Counted from the stretch's first letter, positions 44,867 to 53,915 are shown. The stretch is 64,000 nt of DNA from JACQFZ01 sp045810625 (GCA_045810625.1 JBJMVQ010000041.1:62001-126000); one strand, 5' to 3'. The notes: generated from the sequence alone by a model not told the origin. Translations and numbers: made by a program.

Positions 44867-44880
44867 TTGATGCGCGTCAA
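44867..44880. promoter_or_regulatory. FNR-type box (TTGATGCGCGTCAA)
   Basis: One mismatch from TTGAT-N4-ATCAA, 60 bases upstream of the phosphotransferase-kinase/alcohol dehydrogenase operon. Confidence 0.6.
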
Positions 44881-45016
44881 GACAACGATTCTTTGCCGCG
44901 GCGCAAGCGGAGCATGACCGCGGCAGCACGAGGGAGGGCACAAGGCGGGTCCCTAGGTCGGCGACCTCCATTAACGGTTTGGACGAACTACCGTACCCCC
45001 GGGCGATGCAAGCGCC

Positions 45017-45030
45017 TTGATCCAGATCAA
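45017..45030. promoter_or_regulatory. FNR/ANR-type box (TTGATCCAGATCAA)
   Basis: A perfect palindrome, identical over all 14 bases to the one before the universal stress protein gene, ending 115 bases before the copper ATPase start. Confidence 0.78.
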
Positions 45031-45145
45031 CGAACGCGATCCCCGGCAGGTCAATATCGGTACAACCGTGCGCGCCTTGACTCTGGGGTCCGGTACGGAG
45101 TGTAAGATGGCGCGGCTAAGACAGGGTGAGACGAGGGAGTAAGTG

Positions 45146-47557
45146 ATGAAGCACGGTACTTCTCAGCGCCATCCCGAGCACGGTGCGGCAAACACCGGCG
45201 GCGACGTTCGCGCAGCCGCCGGAACGTGCTGCGCGCACGATACGAAACACGATACGAAAGAACCGATGACAGCGGTGTCGCATACGGACCCCGTTTGCGG
45301 CATGACGGTGACGCCGCGCCCCGATCGCAAAATCCGACACGGCGATCAGGATTTTTATTTTTGCAGCGAGCGGTGCATGCAGCGCTTCCGAGCAGATCCC
45401 TCGCGCTATGTTAGTGAAACGCGGGCGCCGGACCCCGCTCCGATGCCGGCCGTACCGCCCGGCACGATCTACACGTGCCCGATGCATCCGCAAATCCGTC
45501 AGCCGCGCCCGGGCAATTGCCCCATTTGCGGGATGGCGCTCGAGCCCGAGATGCCTTCGCTCGACGAGAGCGAGAGTCACGAGCTGACCGATTTCCGGCG
45601 GCGTTTCTGGTGGACGCTGCCACTCACCACCGTCGTCGTGCTGCTCGCGATGACCGGGCATCGGCTCGGCATCGAACCGCGTCTGCAAAGCTGGATCGAG
45701 CTCGTGTTGTCGGCGCCGGTGCTGCTCTGGGCGGCGCAGCCATTTTTCGTGCGCGGCTGGCAGTCGATCGTCCATCGCAGCCCGAACATGTGGACGTTGA
45801 TCGGGCTCGGCACCGGGGCGGCGTTCGTCTACAGCGTGATCGCCACGGTGTTCCCCAATGTGTTCCCGAGCGTCTTCAGCATGCACGGCCGGGTGAGCGT
45901 CTATTTCGAAGCGGCGGCGACGATCGTCTCGCTCACGCTGCTCGGGCAGTTGCTCGAGCTCAAAGCGCGCTCGCGTACGTCGGCGGCGATCAAGTCGCTC
46001 CTCGGCCTGGCGCCGAAAACGGCGCGGCGCATCAAGCCCGATGGAACCGAAGAAGACATTCCACTCACGCACGTACACGTCGGCGATTTATTGCGCGTGC
46101 GTCCCGGAGAAAAGGTTTCGGTCGACGGCGTGGTAGTCGAAGGCACGAGCGCGATCGACGAGTCGATGTTGACCGGAGAGCCGATTCCGGTGACCAAACG
46201 TCCAGGCGACAAAGTGATCGGCGCGACCCTCAACTCGACCGGCAGCCTCGTCATGCGTGCGGAGCGCATCGGTGCGCAGACGATGCTCGCGCAGATCGTG
46301 CAGCTCGTCGCGCAGGCGCAGCGCTCGCGCGCGCCGATGCAGCGGCTTGCGGACCACGTGTCGGGCTATTTCGTGCTGACGGTCGTCGCCGTCGCCGGCG
46401 CGACGTTGATCGCGTGGGGATTGTTCGGACCGGAGCCGAGTTGGGTATACGGCTTCATTAACGCGGTGGCGGTACTGATCATCGCCTGTCCGTGCGCGCT
46501 GGGGCTGGCGACCCCGATGTCGATCATGGTCGCGACCGGCAAGGCCGCGACCCAAGGCGTGTTGTTCCGCGAGGCGGCCGCCATCGAAGGGTTGCGCAAC
46601 GTCGACGTGCTCATCGTCGACAAGACCGGCACGTTGACGGAGGGGAAGCCGAAGTTCGACCGCGTGATCGCGGCGCCCGGTTACACCGAAGAAGCGGTGC
46701 TGCAGGCGGCGGCGAGCGTCGATCAAGCGTCCGAGCATCCGCTTGCGCACGCGATCGTGGCGGAAGCGCGCCGTCGCGGTTTGGTGCTGACGAAGCCGGA
46801 GGCGTTCGACTCGAAGACCGGCATGGGCGCGACCGGCAACGTCGGCGGAAAGACAGTCGCCGTCGGCAACCGTGTGCTCATGCAGACGCTGGGTATCCCG
46901 GCGGGAGTCGTGACGCACGACGTCGAGACATTGCGCGCGGAAGGGGCGAGCGTCATGTACGTCGCGATCGATGGCGCTGTCGCCGGCGTGGTCGCCGTGT
47001 CTGATCCCATCAAAGAGACGACGCAGGAAGCGGTGGCGACACTCAAGGCGGCGGGTCTCCGCATCGTGATGGCGACGGGTGACGCGCTCGCAACGGCGAA
47101 GACGATCGCGACGCGGCTCGGGATCGATGAAGTGCACGGCGAAGTCAAACCGCAGGACAAGCTGGAGCTCGTCAGCCGCCTGCAGGCGCAAGGCCATCGC
47201 GTGGCGATGGCCGGCGATGGAATCAACGATGCGCCGGCGCTCGCAAAGGCGGATGTCGGCATCGCGATGGGCACCGGGACGGACGTCGCCATCAACAGCG
47301 GCCAGGTCACGCTGGTCAAAGGCGATCTGCGCGCCGTCGCGAAGGCGATTGCGCTATCGCACGCGACCGTACGCAACATGCGCCAGAACCTGGGGTTCGC
47401 GTTTCTCTATAACAGCCTCGGCGTTCCGATCGCTGCCGGGCTGTTGTACCCGTTTACCGGCGTTTTGTTGTCGCCGATGATCGCGGCCGCGGCGATGAGC
47501 CTTAGCTCGGTGTCGGTTGTCGGCAACGCGTTGCGCTTGGAGCAGGTGCGGACCTGA
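45146..47557 (+). CDS. Copper-type P1B ATPase with YHS and heavy-metal-binding N-terminal domains
   Basis: An 803-residue transporter. The N-terminus is His/Cys rich, followed by a YHS domain (DPVCGMTV ... FYFCSERC). Next comes a heavy-metal-binding YTCPMHPQIRQPRPGNCPIC segment in place of classic HMA domains. The core has the metal motif CPC at 448-450, phosphorylated Asp492 in DKTGTLTEG, and the hinge GDGINDAPALAKADVGIAMG. GAGGGAG precedes ATG 45146. Control by an FNR-type box, rather than a copper box, resembles the FixI/CopA2 class that supplies copper to high-affinity oxidases. No oxidase genes lie nearby. Confidence 0.92.
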   Translation: MKHGTSQRHPEHGAANTGGDVRAAAGTCCAHDTKHDTKEPMTAVSHTDPVCGMTVTPRPDRKIRHGDQDFYFCSERCMQRFRADPSRYVSETRAPDPAPMPAVPPGTIYTCPMHPQIRQPRPGNCPICGMALEPEMPSLDESESHELTDFRRRFWWTLPLTTVVVLLAMTGHRLGIEPRLQSWIELVLSAPVLLWAAQPFFVRGWQSIVHRSPNMWTLIGLGTGAAFVYSVIATVFPNVFPSVFSMHGRVSVYFEAAATIVSLTLLGQLLELKARSRTSAAIKSLLGLAPKTARRIKPDGTEEDIPLTHVHVGDLLRVRPGEKVSVDGVVVEGTSAIDESMLTGEPIPVTKRPGDKVIGATLNSTGSLVMRAERIGAQTMLAQIVQLVAQAQRSRAPMQRLADHVSGYFVLTVVAVAGATLIAWGLFGPEPSWVYGFINAVAVLIIACPCALGLATPMSIMVATGKAATQGVLFREAAAIEGLRNVDVLIVDKTGTLTEGKPKFDRVIAAPGYTEEAVLQAAASVDQASEHPLAHAIVAEARRRGLVLTKPEAFDSKTGMGATGNVGGKTVAVGNRVLMQTLGIPAGVVTHDVETLRAEGASVMYVAIDGAVAGVVAVSDPIKETTQEAVATLKAAGLRIVMATGDALATAKTIATRLGIDEVHGEVKPQDKLELVSRLQAQGHRVAMAGDGINDAPALAKADVGIAMGTGTDVAINSGQVTLVKGDLRAVAKAIALSHATVRNMRQNLGFAFLYNSLGVPIAAGLLYPFTGVLLSPMIAAAAMSLSSVSVVGNALRLEQVRT

Positions 47558-47604
47558 CGATTGCGAACAAACCGCAAACCGGTTTGTCCCGTGCTGAATA
47601 AAAT

Positions 47605-47627
47605 GGCGCCGCGCACTACGCGGCGCC
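47605..47627. terminator. Hairpin between convergent genes
   Basis: A perfect 9-bp inverted repeat (GGCGCCGCG with CGCGGCGCC, 5-base loop) in the 92-base gap between the convergent ATPase and HExxH protein genes. It lacks a strong T tract on either strand but is well placed as a bidirectional terminator. Confidence 0.55.
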
Positions 47628-47649
47628 GACAATTACGAACTGCGAGTCG

Positions 47650-48288
47650 TTATCGCGCGCTCGTTGCAGTTTCCTGCGCTTTACCGGCGCTCGCTTGAGC
47701 GCGTCGCGGCAGCCATTGGCCGTCACGATATTCGTCGAACGCCGGATGTTCGTGCACAGCGTTGAGCGCGTTTGAAACGCCCGCCGCCCACAGAAGGTAG
47801 TGAAACGACTCGTGGCGCATGACGGCCCCGCCGGTCAGCGTAATGTGTCCCGTGGCAAAATCAGTCCAACCGTGATCGCCGCCGGTGTCGCCGTCCACGC
47901 GGTTCTTGATCGGATGCACGCGCGCGAAAGCGGGGACACCCATCACGTGGACGGTCGGGCCGGGCACCTGGCTCAGATCGAACCCGTAGCGCTCCTCGAC
48001 GTCGCGCTTGGCGCGCAGATACTCGGTTTCGAGCGCGGTCAGACTTACGCGTGTTGCACCTTCCTCGACCTTCACGCAAATGCCGCTCGGACCCCGGTAG
48101 TCGCAGCCGTCGGCAGGCGCGGACGCCAAGTCCGCAGTGCCGGGGATGCCCGCACAGGCGCTGACGAGCGCAATCGCCGGCGTCAATGCCCCAAATACCT
48201 TCGCAGGAGTATGGGCAGCGCGCCAAAAAAAGAGAGAGTGAAATGAAAGCCCGTATCGCATGCGCGGGAGTATCCCGGCCAGCGGCAC
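47650..48288 (-). CDS. Putative HExxH zinc-metallopeptidase-like lipoprotein
   Basis: A protein of up to 212 residues with an N-terminal hydrophobic stretch ending in a lipobox-like LVSAC (about residues 41-45), suggesting export and lipidation. The C-terminal half has MRHESFHYLLWAAG, an HExxH-type zinc motif in which His-Glu-Ser-Phe-His would bind zinc, followed by EHPAFDEYRDGQWLP. No family is recognised. The internal Met at residue 10 is an alternative start. It is convergent with the copper ATPase. Confidence 0.6.
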   Translation of the reverse strand: MPLAGILPRMRYGLSFHSLFFWRAAHTPAKVFGALTPAIALVSACAGIPGTADLASAPADGCDYRGPSGICVKVEEGATRVSLTALETEYLRAKRDVEERYGFDLSQVPGPTVHVMGVPAFARVHPIKNRVDGDTGGDHGWTDFATGHITLTGGAVMRHESFHYLLWAAGVSNALNAVHEHPAFDEYRDGQWLPRRAQASAGKAQETATSAR

Positions 48289-48409
48289 CCGCGCGCAAGT
48301 CGGGAGCCGACGAATGCCGGGTGCTCGCCGTTATACGGGGGACATGGAATACGCGGACCGCCGAACGGCGGATCTTGAAGTGCCGCGAACGTGCGAGAAA
48401 GCGGACCGG

Positions 48410-48859
48410 CTAGGGTCGCGTGCCGATTTCCGTCTGCCGCTCGCGCGCCGGGATGCGAGCGAGTCCGGTGAGCTCTTCGGCCAGTAGCTCCAGCATGTCG
48501 TCCATCGAGACGATGCCGATCAGAACGCCGTCATCGTTTACGACCGGCAGGCGGCGAACGCCGTTCGTTCGCATCGACTGAATCGTTTCGAAAATTCCGT
48601 CGCCTTCTCTCGTGGTGATCAATTTCGGGCCGATCACGTCGCCGACGGCGAAATCATCGACGCTCAGATCCTTGGCGATGACCTCCATCACGATATCGCG
48701 GTCGGTGACGATGCCGACCGGAAAACACCGGCCGTCGCGCTTTTCCGCCACGATGAGATCGCCGACGTGATGCTGGCGCATGAGCTTGGCGGCCTCGCGT
48801 AACGACATTTCTCGTTCCGTGAAGACGACGTCGCGAACGCACACTTCGCCGATAGGCAT
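48410..48859 (-). CDS. Two-CBS-domain protein
   Basis: A 149-residue protein made of a CBS pair: VRDVVFTEREMSLREAAKLM with VGIVTDRDIVMEVI, then VIGPKLITTREGDGIFETIQ with RRLPVVNDDGVLIGIVSMDD. CBS pairs sense adenine nucleotides and report energy state. AAGGAGG precedes ATG 48859. A second, distinct CBS protein is encoded at 59542-59985. Stand-alone CBS proteins are frequent in hypoxia/stress clusters. Confidence 0.9.
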   Translation of the reverse strand: MPIGEVCVRDVVFTEREMSLREAAKLMRQHHVGDLIVAEKRDGRCFPVGIVTDRDIVMEVIAKDLSVDDFAVGDVIGPKLITTREGDGIFETIQSMRTNGVRRLPVVNDDGVLIGIVSMDDMLELLAEELTGLARIPARERQTEIGTRP

Positions 48860-48888
48860 GTTTCCTCCTTTCGCGGTCACGGGAGCGA

Positions 48889-49176
48889 TCAATGAATGTT
48901 CTTGCTGCCCAGATGGGGCGGAGCGCTGCGCGGGGCGTCTTCGCTCCGACGATACAGCGTCAGCGTCCAGCGGTCGCCGTCGACGTCGTGTCGCAGGATG
49001 TAAATATTTCCGTCCGCGCCGCGGACCTTGAAGTAACGGTGCGCAGGTGCGAGCCAGCGATCGAGCACCTCGGCGACGTCGATCGCGCGTTCGCCGAGGT
49101 AGAACCGCTGCGGAGTCTCCTCGCCGCGATACCCGGCGTAGCACTCCACACGTATACCCGGATCGGTTGGGCTCAT
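48889..49176 (-). CDS. Conserved small protein of unknown function
   Basis: A 95-residue protein, IRVECYAGYRGEETPQRFYL then AIDVAEVLDRWLAPAHRYFK and GNIYILRHDVDGDRWTLTLY. This pattern recurs as short conserved proteins in other proteobacteria, but I know no function. It is soluble and without cysteine motifs. It starts at ATG 49176 without a clear ribosome binding site, and ends 29 bases before the CBS gene start, so they may be co-transcribed. Confidence 0.65.
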   Translation of the reverse strand: MSPTDPGIRVECYAGYRGEETPQRFYLGERAIDVAEVLDRWLAPAHRYFKVRGADGNIYILRHDVDGDRWTLTLYRRSEDAPRSAPPHLGSKNIH

Positions 49177-49375
49177 GGGGATAAAGCCACACACAAGCGA
49201 ACGCGTCCGCGCACGTGCGTTTCCGCTCCTGAATGGTTGCTCCGACGCAGGGTCGAATTGTCGTGGCGCGGCTGCTTCCGGTCGATCGGTGCGACGCCTT
49301 ATGCATGCCGACACGAACTGCGGCGATGCGGCTGAGTCACACAGAAGAAGGCGGACGATGAATGGAGGAAATCCC

Positions 49376-50158
49376 ATGGAGTCAATGCGTCTCAGAGATC
49401 GCGTCGCCGTCGTTACGGGGGCCGATTCCGGTATCGGCCAGGCGACGGCCATCGCGTTTGCCGAAGAAGGGGCGGATGTCGTGATTACCTATCTGCAGGA
49501 CGCCGACGGCGCCGAGGACACGCGCCGTGAGATCGAGGCGCGCGGCCGGCGCGCTCTCGTGATGCAAATCGATCAGCGCGATCCGGCCGCCGTTACGTAT
49601 CTCTTCGACGAGATCCACTCGCGTCTCGGCGCGCCGACGATCCTCGTCAACAACGCCGGTGTCGATTCGAGCGGACAGTCGGTAAAGGATATGCCGCTCG
49701 AAGCGTGGGATAACGATATCAAGACGAACCTCTACGGGCCGTTCTACTGCTGTCAGCAGTTCATTCGCCATCTCGAAGACGGACATCCGCACGCCACGAT
49801 CGTCAACATCACGAGCGTGCACGAGGAGATTCCGCGGCGGGGCTCGGCCGCTTATGACTGCGCGAAAGGCGGGCTGCGCAACCTCACGCGCACGCTGGCG
49901 CTGGAGCTGGCCGACAAGGATGTGAACGTCGTGAACATCGCACCCGGCATGGTGCTGACGCCGATGAACCAGGCGGCCGTCGAGAACCCCGAGGTGCGCC
50001 AGCAGCAGGTGCAGTCGATCCCCGTGAAGCGCGCCGCGGAACCTTGGGAGATCGCGCAAGCGGCGGTGTATGTCGCGTCACGCGCCGGCTGGTACGTGCA
50101 CGGATCGAGTCTCGTCATCGACGGCGGTTTGACGCAGAACCTCGGGCAGGGGGCGTAA
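49376..50158 (+). CDS. SDR-family oxidoreductase (glucose-1-dehydrogenase/YghA-like)
   Basis: A 260-residue classical SDR. VVTGADSGIGQATAIAFAEE is the cofactor loop, NNAGVDSSG follows, Tyr-Lys lies in SAAYDCAKGGLRN and the late GGLTQN is typical. ATG 49376 follows GGAGG with 7-base spacing; upstream starts are less likely. The sequence resembles YghA/glucose-1-dehydrogenase-type stress SDRs. It stands alone between two minus-strand units. Confidence 0.9.
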   Translation: MESMRLRDRVAVVTGADSGIGQATAIAFAEEGADVVITYLQDADGAEDTRREIEARGRRALVMQIDQRDPAAVTYLFDEIHSRLGAPTILVNNAGVDSSGQSVKDMPLEAWDNDIKTNLYGPFYCCQQFIRHLEDGHPHATIVNITSVHEEIPRRGSAAYDCAKGGLRNLTRTLALELADKDVNVVNIAPGMVLTPMNQAAVENPEVRQQQVQSIPVKRAAEPWEIAQAAVYVASRAGWYVHGSSLVIDGGLTQNLGQGA

Positions 50159-50263
50159 AGCGGTGGTCGGTACGGCGGCTAAGTATTTGACTTCACCACA
50201 CAAAAGACCGGGCGGCTGGCGGACAACATCGTGCACTTCGCGCGCGTGCTGCGTCGCGCCGGA

Positions 50264-50563
50264 TTAACCGCGGAGGACGCGGAGGACGCAGAGGAAAGCA
50301 ACTGCCGCAAAGTACGTGGAGTTAAGATGGTTTGCTCTTTCCTCCTTTGCGTCCTTTGCGGTTAGATTCACTTTTTCCTCCGCGTCGCCCGGAGATTCCG
50401 CGGGCGCGTGCTCGCCCGGGAACCACCTGGACGTCCACATCGGCACGAAGCCGTCGCCCCAACGATAGAACGATACACGAAAATGCGGCGCGTCCGTCGA
50501 GACGTGCAGCACCAGCTTCTCGCCCGGCGCCACGCTCGCGCGATCGGGATAGCCGCGGATCAC
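50264..50563 (-). pseudogene. Truncated N,N-dimethylformamidase beta-subunit-like gene, cut by a repeat
   Basis: GTG 50563 starts IRGYPDRASVAPGEKLVLHV then STDAPHFRVSFYRWGDGFVP, the N-terminal strand set of the dimethylformamidase beta-subunit-like family, whose members exceed 450 residues. After about 60 residues the frame enters the repeat at 50265-50363, which supplies the rest of the reading frame (NLTAKDAKEERAN and VLRVLRG). It follows the carbamoyltransferase stop by 5 bases, so it was probably the next operon gene. Confidence 0.6.
50265..50363. repeat. Intergenic inverted repeat, copy 5
   Basis: Left arm 50265-50296 (TAACCGCGGAGGACGCGGAG and on), spacer about 44 bases, right arm 50341-50363 (CCTCCTTTGCGTCCTTTGCG and on). 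Same family as copies 1-4. Its right arm forms the C-terminal codons of the truncated dimethylformamidase-like frame. Confidence 0.85.
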
Positions 50564-50568
50564 AGCGA

Positions 50569-52245
50569 CTACGCGACGGGCGCCGGCTCGATGCGTTTGC
50601 GCACGAGATACGGCGGCAGCGCGAGCGCATGCATCGGCGTGCGACGGAAGGATGCGAGCGCTTCCGCCGGCGATTCGACAATCGGCTCTTCTTTTCGATT
50701 GAACGACGTGTTGAGCAGCACCGGAATGCCGGTACGCGCGGCGAACGCTTCGAGCAACGTGCGGAGGAACGGATCGTCATCGGGCCCGACGGTTTGCAGG
50801 CGCGCGGTGCCGTCGACGTGCGTGACCGCAGGGATGACGTCGGCGACTTCCGGCCGAACCGGCGCCGCGAACTGCATGAACGGCGACGGCCGGCGGATAT
50901 CGAAGTAGCGGTCGGCGTGTTCGAGGAGCACGATCGGCGCGAGCGGACGAAACCACTCGCGCTCTTTGACTCGTGCGTTGATCCAGTCGCGCATCACCGC
51001 ACGCCGTGGATCGGCGAGAATGCTCCGGTGCCCGAGCGCGCGCGGGCCGAATTCGCTCCGCCCCTGGTACAGCGCGACCACTTTCGATTCGCAGAGAAGC
51101 TCGACCATCTGCGCGCACAGGTCGGCCGGCTTATCGAGAAGCAGATCGTCGACGCCGTGGAGCGCGGCTCGAACATCCACGGCGCGCGACTCGGGGCCGA
51201 GAAAATCGTTTTTCCAGCGAAACTCGCACGGCGTGCCGAGCAGCATCGTCAGTCCGTAGACGGCGCAGCCGAGCGAGGTGCCGGCGTCGCTCGGCGCCGG
51301 CGGAATGAAGACGCGGCGAAACGGCGATTCCCGCAATAGGCGATCGTTTGCCGAGCAGTTGAGCGCGGTACCGCCGGCAAAGCACAGGTTCGCCGCGCCG
51401 GTGCGCGCGTGCAGCCAGCGCGCCACTTCGAGCAGCGCCTCCTCGAACGCATGCTGTCCGGCGGCGGCCAGATTCGCGATGTCGGCAAATCGAGATTCGT
51501 CGTTGGCGTCGTAGCGAAAGCGTTTGCGATCGCGAAGGAGCTCGAACCAGCGCGCGGGAATCGTCACTTCGGCGCCGTCGACGGCGAGCGGCGGCAGGTC
51601 GAGCGCGCCGGCGTCGCCGTGCGGGGCGAGACCCATCACTTTCCCTTCGTTGCCTTCTCCGGGAAAAATCGCCTGCGTCAATAGAAAATAAAACATGCCG
51701 AGGCCGACGAGTCGGCGCTCGTCGCGATCCCACAGCTGCTTCCCGAGACAATCGATGCGGTCCCGGTCGGCATGATAAAACGACGACACTTCCCGCCAGT
51801 GTCCAGGTATCGCCTCCCGGCCGGGCCACGTCTCGTCGCAATCGGCGACGGGGCTGCCTTGACCATCGATGATCATCACGGCCGCTTCATCGAACGGCGA
51901 CGGGTGGAACACACTATAAAGATGCGCGAGATGATGCGAGATGCGCGCACGGCGGCCGTCGCGGCTAAGCTTCAACGTTTGCGCGATCTCTTCTTCGTAT
52001 GCCGAAAGATGCTGGATCTCGTCATCGGACGAATAACATTCGACGAGCGCGTCGATCGGTTCATCGAGCGCGGCGAGTCGGGGCCTGTAGACATTGCGAA
52101 TATCATCGAGCTTGCCCCAGTGATGTTTTCGGCGCGTCAGCCGTTCCTTCTGGATGGCGCATTCGAGACGCGAGCCGCGCAGCAGACAGACGCTCGCGTC
52201 CTGAGTGCGATTTATTCCGAGAATGAGCGGTTTGCCGGTTGCCAT
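50569..52245 (-). CDS. Carbamoyltransferase (NodU/CmcH/TobZ family)
   Basis: A 558-residue enzyme. The N-terminal Kae1-like domain has GINRTQDASVCLL, SHHLAHLYSVFHPSPFDEA with the metal histidines and IDGQGSPVAD. The C-terminal YrdC-like half has EFGPRALGHRSILADPR. It makes carbamoyl-adenylate and transfers the carbamoyl group to a hydroxyl of an unknown acceptor. It overlaps the upstream MBL gene by 34 bases. A serine-based peptide cluster lies far away (1-7 kb), so a link with it would be speculative. Confidence 0.9.
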   Translation of the reverse strand: MATGKPLILGINRTQDASVCLLRGSRLECAIQKERLTRRKHHWGKLDDIRNVYRPRLAALDEPIDALVECYSSDDEIQHLSAYEEEIAQTLKLSRDGRRARISHHLAHLYSVFHPSPFDEAAVMIIDGQGSPVADCDETWPGREAIPGHWREVSSFYHADRDRIDCLGKQLWDRDERRLVGLGMFYFLLTQAIFPGEGNEGKVMGLAPHGDAGALDLPPLAVDGAEVTIPARWFELLRDRKRFRYDANDESRFADIANLAAAGQHAFEEALLEVARWLHARTGAANLCFAGGTALNCSANDRLLRESPFRRVFIPPAPSDAGTSLGCAVYGLTMLLGTPCEFRWKNDFLGPESRAVDVRAALHGVDDLLLDKPADLCAQMVELLCESKVVALYQGRSEFGPRALGHRSILADPRRAVMRDWINARVKEREWFRPLAPIVLLEHADRYFDIRRPSPFMQFAAPVRPEVADVIPAVTHVDGTARLQTVGPDDDPFLRTLLEAFAARTGIPVLLNTSFNRKEEPIVESPAEALASFRRTPMHALALPPYLVRKRIEPAPVA

Positions 52246-53042
52246 TGAAAACCCTCACTGGTCCGTGTCAGGCGTCCAACGCCCGGGGAGGGCGCGTGGG
52301 GACAAATCAGGAGCGCGCCGCATCCGGCGGCGAAGCCTAGAAGCTGTGCGCGCGATGCAGGCGTCAGTGCCGGCTGCGCGTCGAATTCGCTCACCCAATC
52401 CAGATGCGCGAAGTGTAACGGATGGTGGCAGACGTCGCCGAGATAGATCGCGGTGCGTCCTTCCGACATGATCACGACGCTCAGATGTCCCGGCGTATGG
52501 CCCGGCGTCGGTAGCAACGACACTTCGTCCGTCAGCGCCAGCTCGTCATCGACGAGCGTGAGCTGCCCCAAGCGCTCGATCGTGCCGATGTGCGACTCGA
52601 ACTCGTGCACGTCGCCGCGCGCACCGCCGAACCAGTCGTAGTCGGCGCGACCGAGATAGTAACGTGCGCGCGGAAACGTCGGCCGGCGCCGACCGTTTTC
52701 GACGAGCGTATTGCGCTTGATGTGATCGCCGTGCGCGTGCGTGTTGACGACGATCGTGACGTCCTCGCGCTGATAGCCGGCCCGCGCCAGTTCGGCGAGC
52801 AAGTGCCCGGTACGTCCATCGTGGGTGTCGTCGCCGTAGCCGGTATCGATGACGATCAGCTCGCGGGCGTCTTGCACGACCGCGTAGTTGTGACTTACCG
52901 GAATCTTTCCGTGTGCGTCGGTACTGACGTGCCGGCGCCAGACGGCTTCCGGCACGTTGTGGAAGAAGGAACGCGCTGGAAATGGCCACGTTCCATCGTC
53001 GAGGACAGTGAGCCGAATTTGCCCGATCGGGAGTGCGTACAA
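52212..53042 (-). CDS. Metallo-beta-lactamase-fold hydrolase (AHL-lactonase-like)
   Basis: A 276-residue hydrolase. VNTHAHGDHIKRNT supplies the HxHxDH zinc set, PTPGHTPGHLSV the next His, and YLGDVCHHPL the bridging Asp. Its N-terminal FFHNVPEAVW resembles enzymes that open lactones or cleave esters. The last codons overlap the carbamoyltransferase start. The pairing hints at removal of an ester or lactone before or after carbamoylation. Confidence 0.85.
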   Translation of the reverse strand: MYALPIGQIRLTVLDDGTWPFPARSFFHNVPEAVWRRHVSTDAHGKIPVSHNYAVVQDARELIVIDTGYGDDTHDGRTGHLLAELARAGYQREDVTIVVNTHAHGDHIKRNTLVENGRRRPTFPRARYYLGRADYDWFGGARGDVHEFESHIGTIERLGQLTLVDDELALTDEVSLLPTPGHTPGHLSVVIMSEGRTAIYLGDVCHHPLHFAHLDWVSEFDAQPALTPASRAQLLGFAAGCGALLICPHAPSPGVGRLTRTSEGFQWQPANRSFSE

Positions 53043-53276
53043 CGCAGTATCCTTTCCGCGCTTACCGTTGCCGCGTCAACGTCGCGAAACGGGCGTTATA
53101 AGCGTGAGATGCGACGAGCGGCAATGCGTGAACGCTCCTGTTCGACTGTACACGGTTAGCGCGTTGCAGTGGGTGGATTTACCAGCGCGCACTCAAGAAC
53201 ATCCCCGGAACCCGGGGCGTGTCGCCGCACCTGACTCGCGACGAATGAGATCGGCGACGAAACTTTGTCCTGAGCG

Positions 53277-53915
53277 TTAATGCTCGGCGCTATAGGTCCC
53301 GGTGATTTGCGCGGACGCGAGAATGTCCGAGCCAAACAGCGACTCGAAACGTTCGCGCGTGTACGTGCGGCTGTCGTTCGCCGCCCGGCTACGCGTGAGG
53401 TCCCGAAAGTCGGGACGGCGGAACGAACTGCTCATCGCGTAAATCGCGATCCGGTATCGATGCGTGCCGGATGGGGGATGCGGCCCCCGGTACGGCGTGC
53501 TCGTACTGTCGCCCGCGAGCGTCTTCGGTTTGCGCGTCCATCCGCCGGCGCTCGCGCCCTCCGTGAGCGATCGAACTCCGGCGGGCAGACACGCGACCCA
53601 GTGTACGAACGTGTGGCCGACCACGCTTTGCGCATCCGGATCGTCCATGATGATCACGAAACGCTCGGCGCCGTCGGGTGGATCGGTCCATGACAGCTGC
53701 GGCGAAACGCCGTGCTCTCGCGCGAGTCGATCCGGAATGATTCCGTCGTTTTCGAACGATTCGGACGTGAGCGCGAAGACGTGCGATCCCGTCTGGGGGA
53801 TCTTCGTCGATTGCGTCTGTTGCGCGCCGTGCGGCGCGCCGCCGTGATGCTCACGCCCCGCGGGCGAGCACCGCACAGAGCCGAGAGGGAAGAGCAGCGG
53901 ATGGATGAAACGCAT
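53277..53915 (-). CDS. YbhB/YbcL-type phosphatidylethanolamine-binding (PEBP) protein
   Basis: A 212-residue protein. The PEBP core is seen as HGVSPQLSWTDPPDGAERFV, MDDPDAQSVVGHTFVHWVAC and RGPHPPSGTHRYRIAIYAM, which form the anion pocket. Bacterial members are Raf-kinase-inhibitor homologues of unsettled function. The first 40 residues are His/Gly/Gln rich and may contain a short export signal. It stands alone; no box was found upstream. Confidence 0.88.
   Translation of the reverse strand: MRFIHPLLFPLGSVRCSPAGREHHGGAPHGAQQTQSTKIPQTGSHVFALTSESFENDGIIPDRLAREHGVSPQLSWTDPPDGAERFVIIMDDPDAQSVVGHTFVHWVACLPAGVRSLTEGASAGGWTRKPKTLAGDSTSTPYRGPHPPSGTHRYRIAIYAMSSSFRRPDFRDLTRSRAANDSRTYTRERFESLFGSDILASAQITGTYSAEH

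Larger units (their letters stand above)
44808..45145. other. Divergent regulatory region with two FNR-type boxes
   Basis: A 338-base divergent region between the phosphotransferase gene and the copper ATPase gene. It holds an imperfect box at 44867 close to the left gene and a perfect one at 45017 close to the right gene. No coding potential is convincing. Confidence 0.6.

Noticed and set aside
45146..47557. CueR/CsoR-type copper operator upstream of the ATPase
   Set aside because: Only the FNR-type palindrome is convincing in 44808-45145; no C-tract or CueR-like dyad was found.
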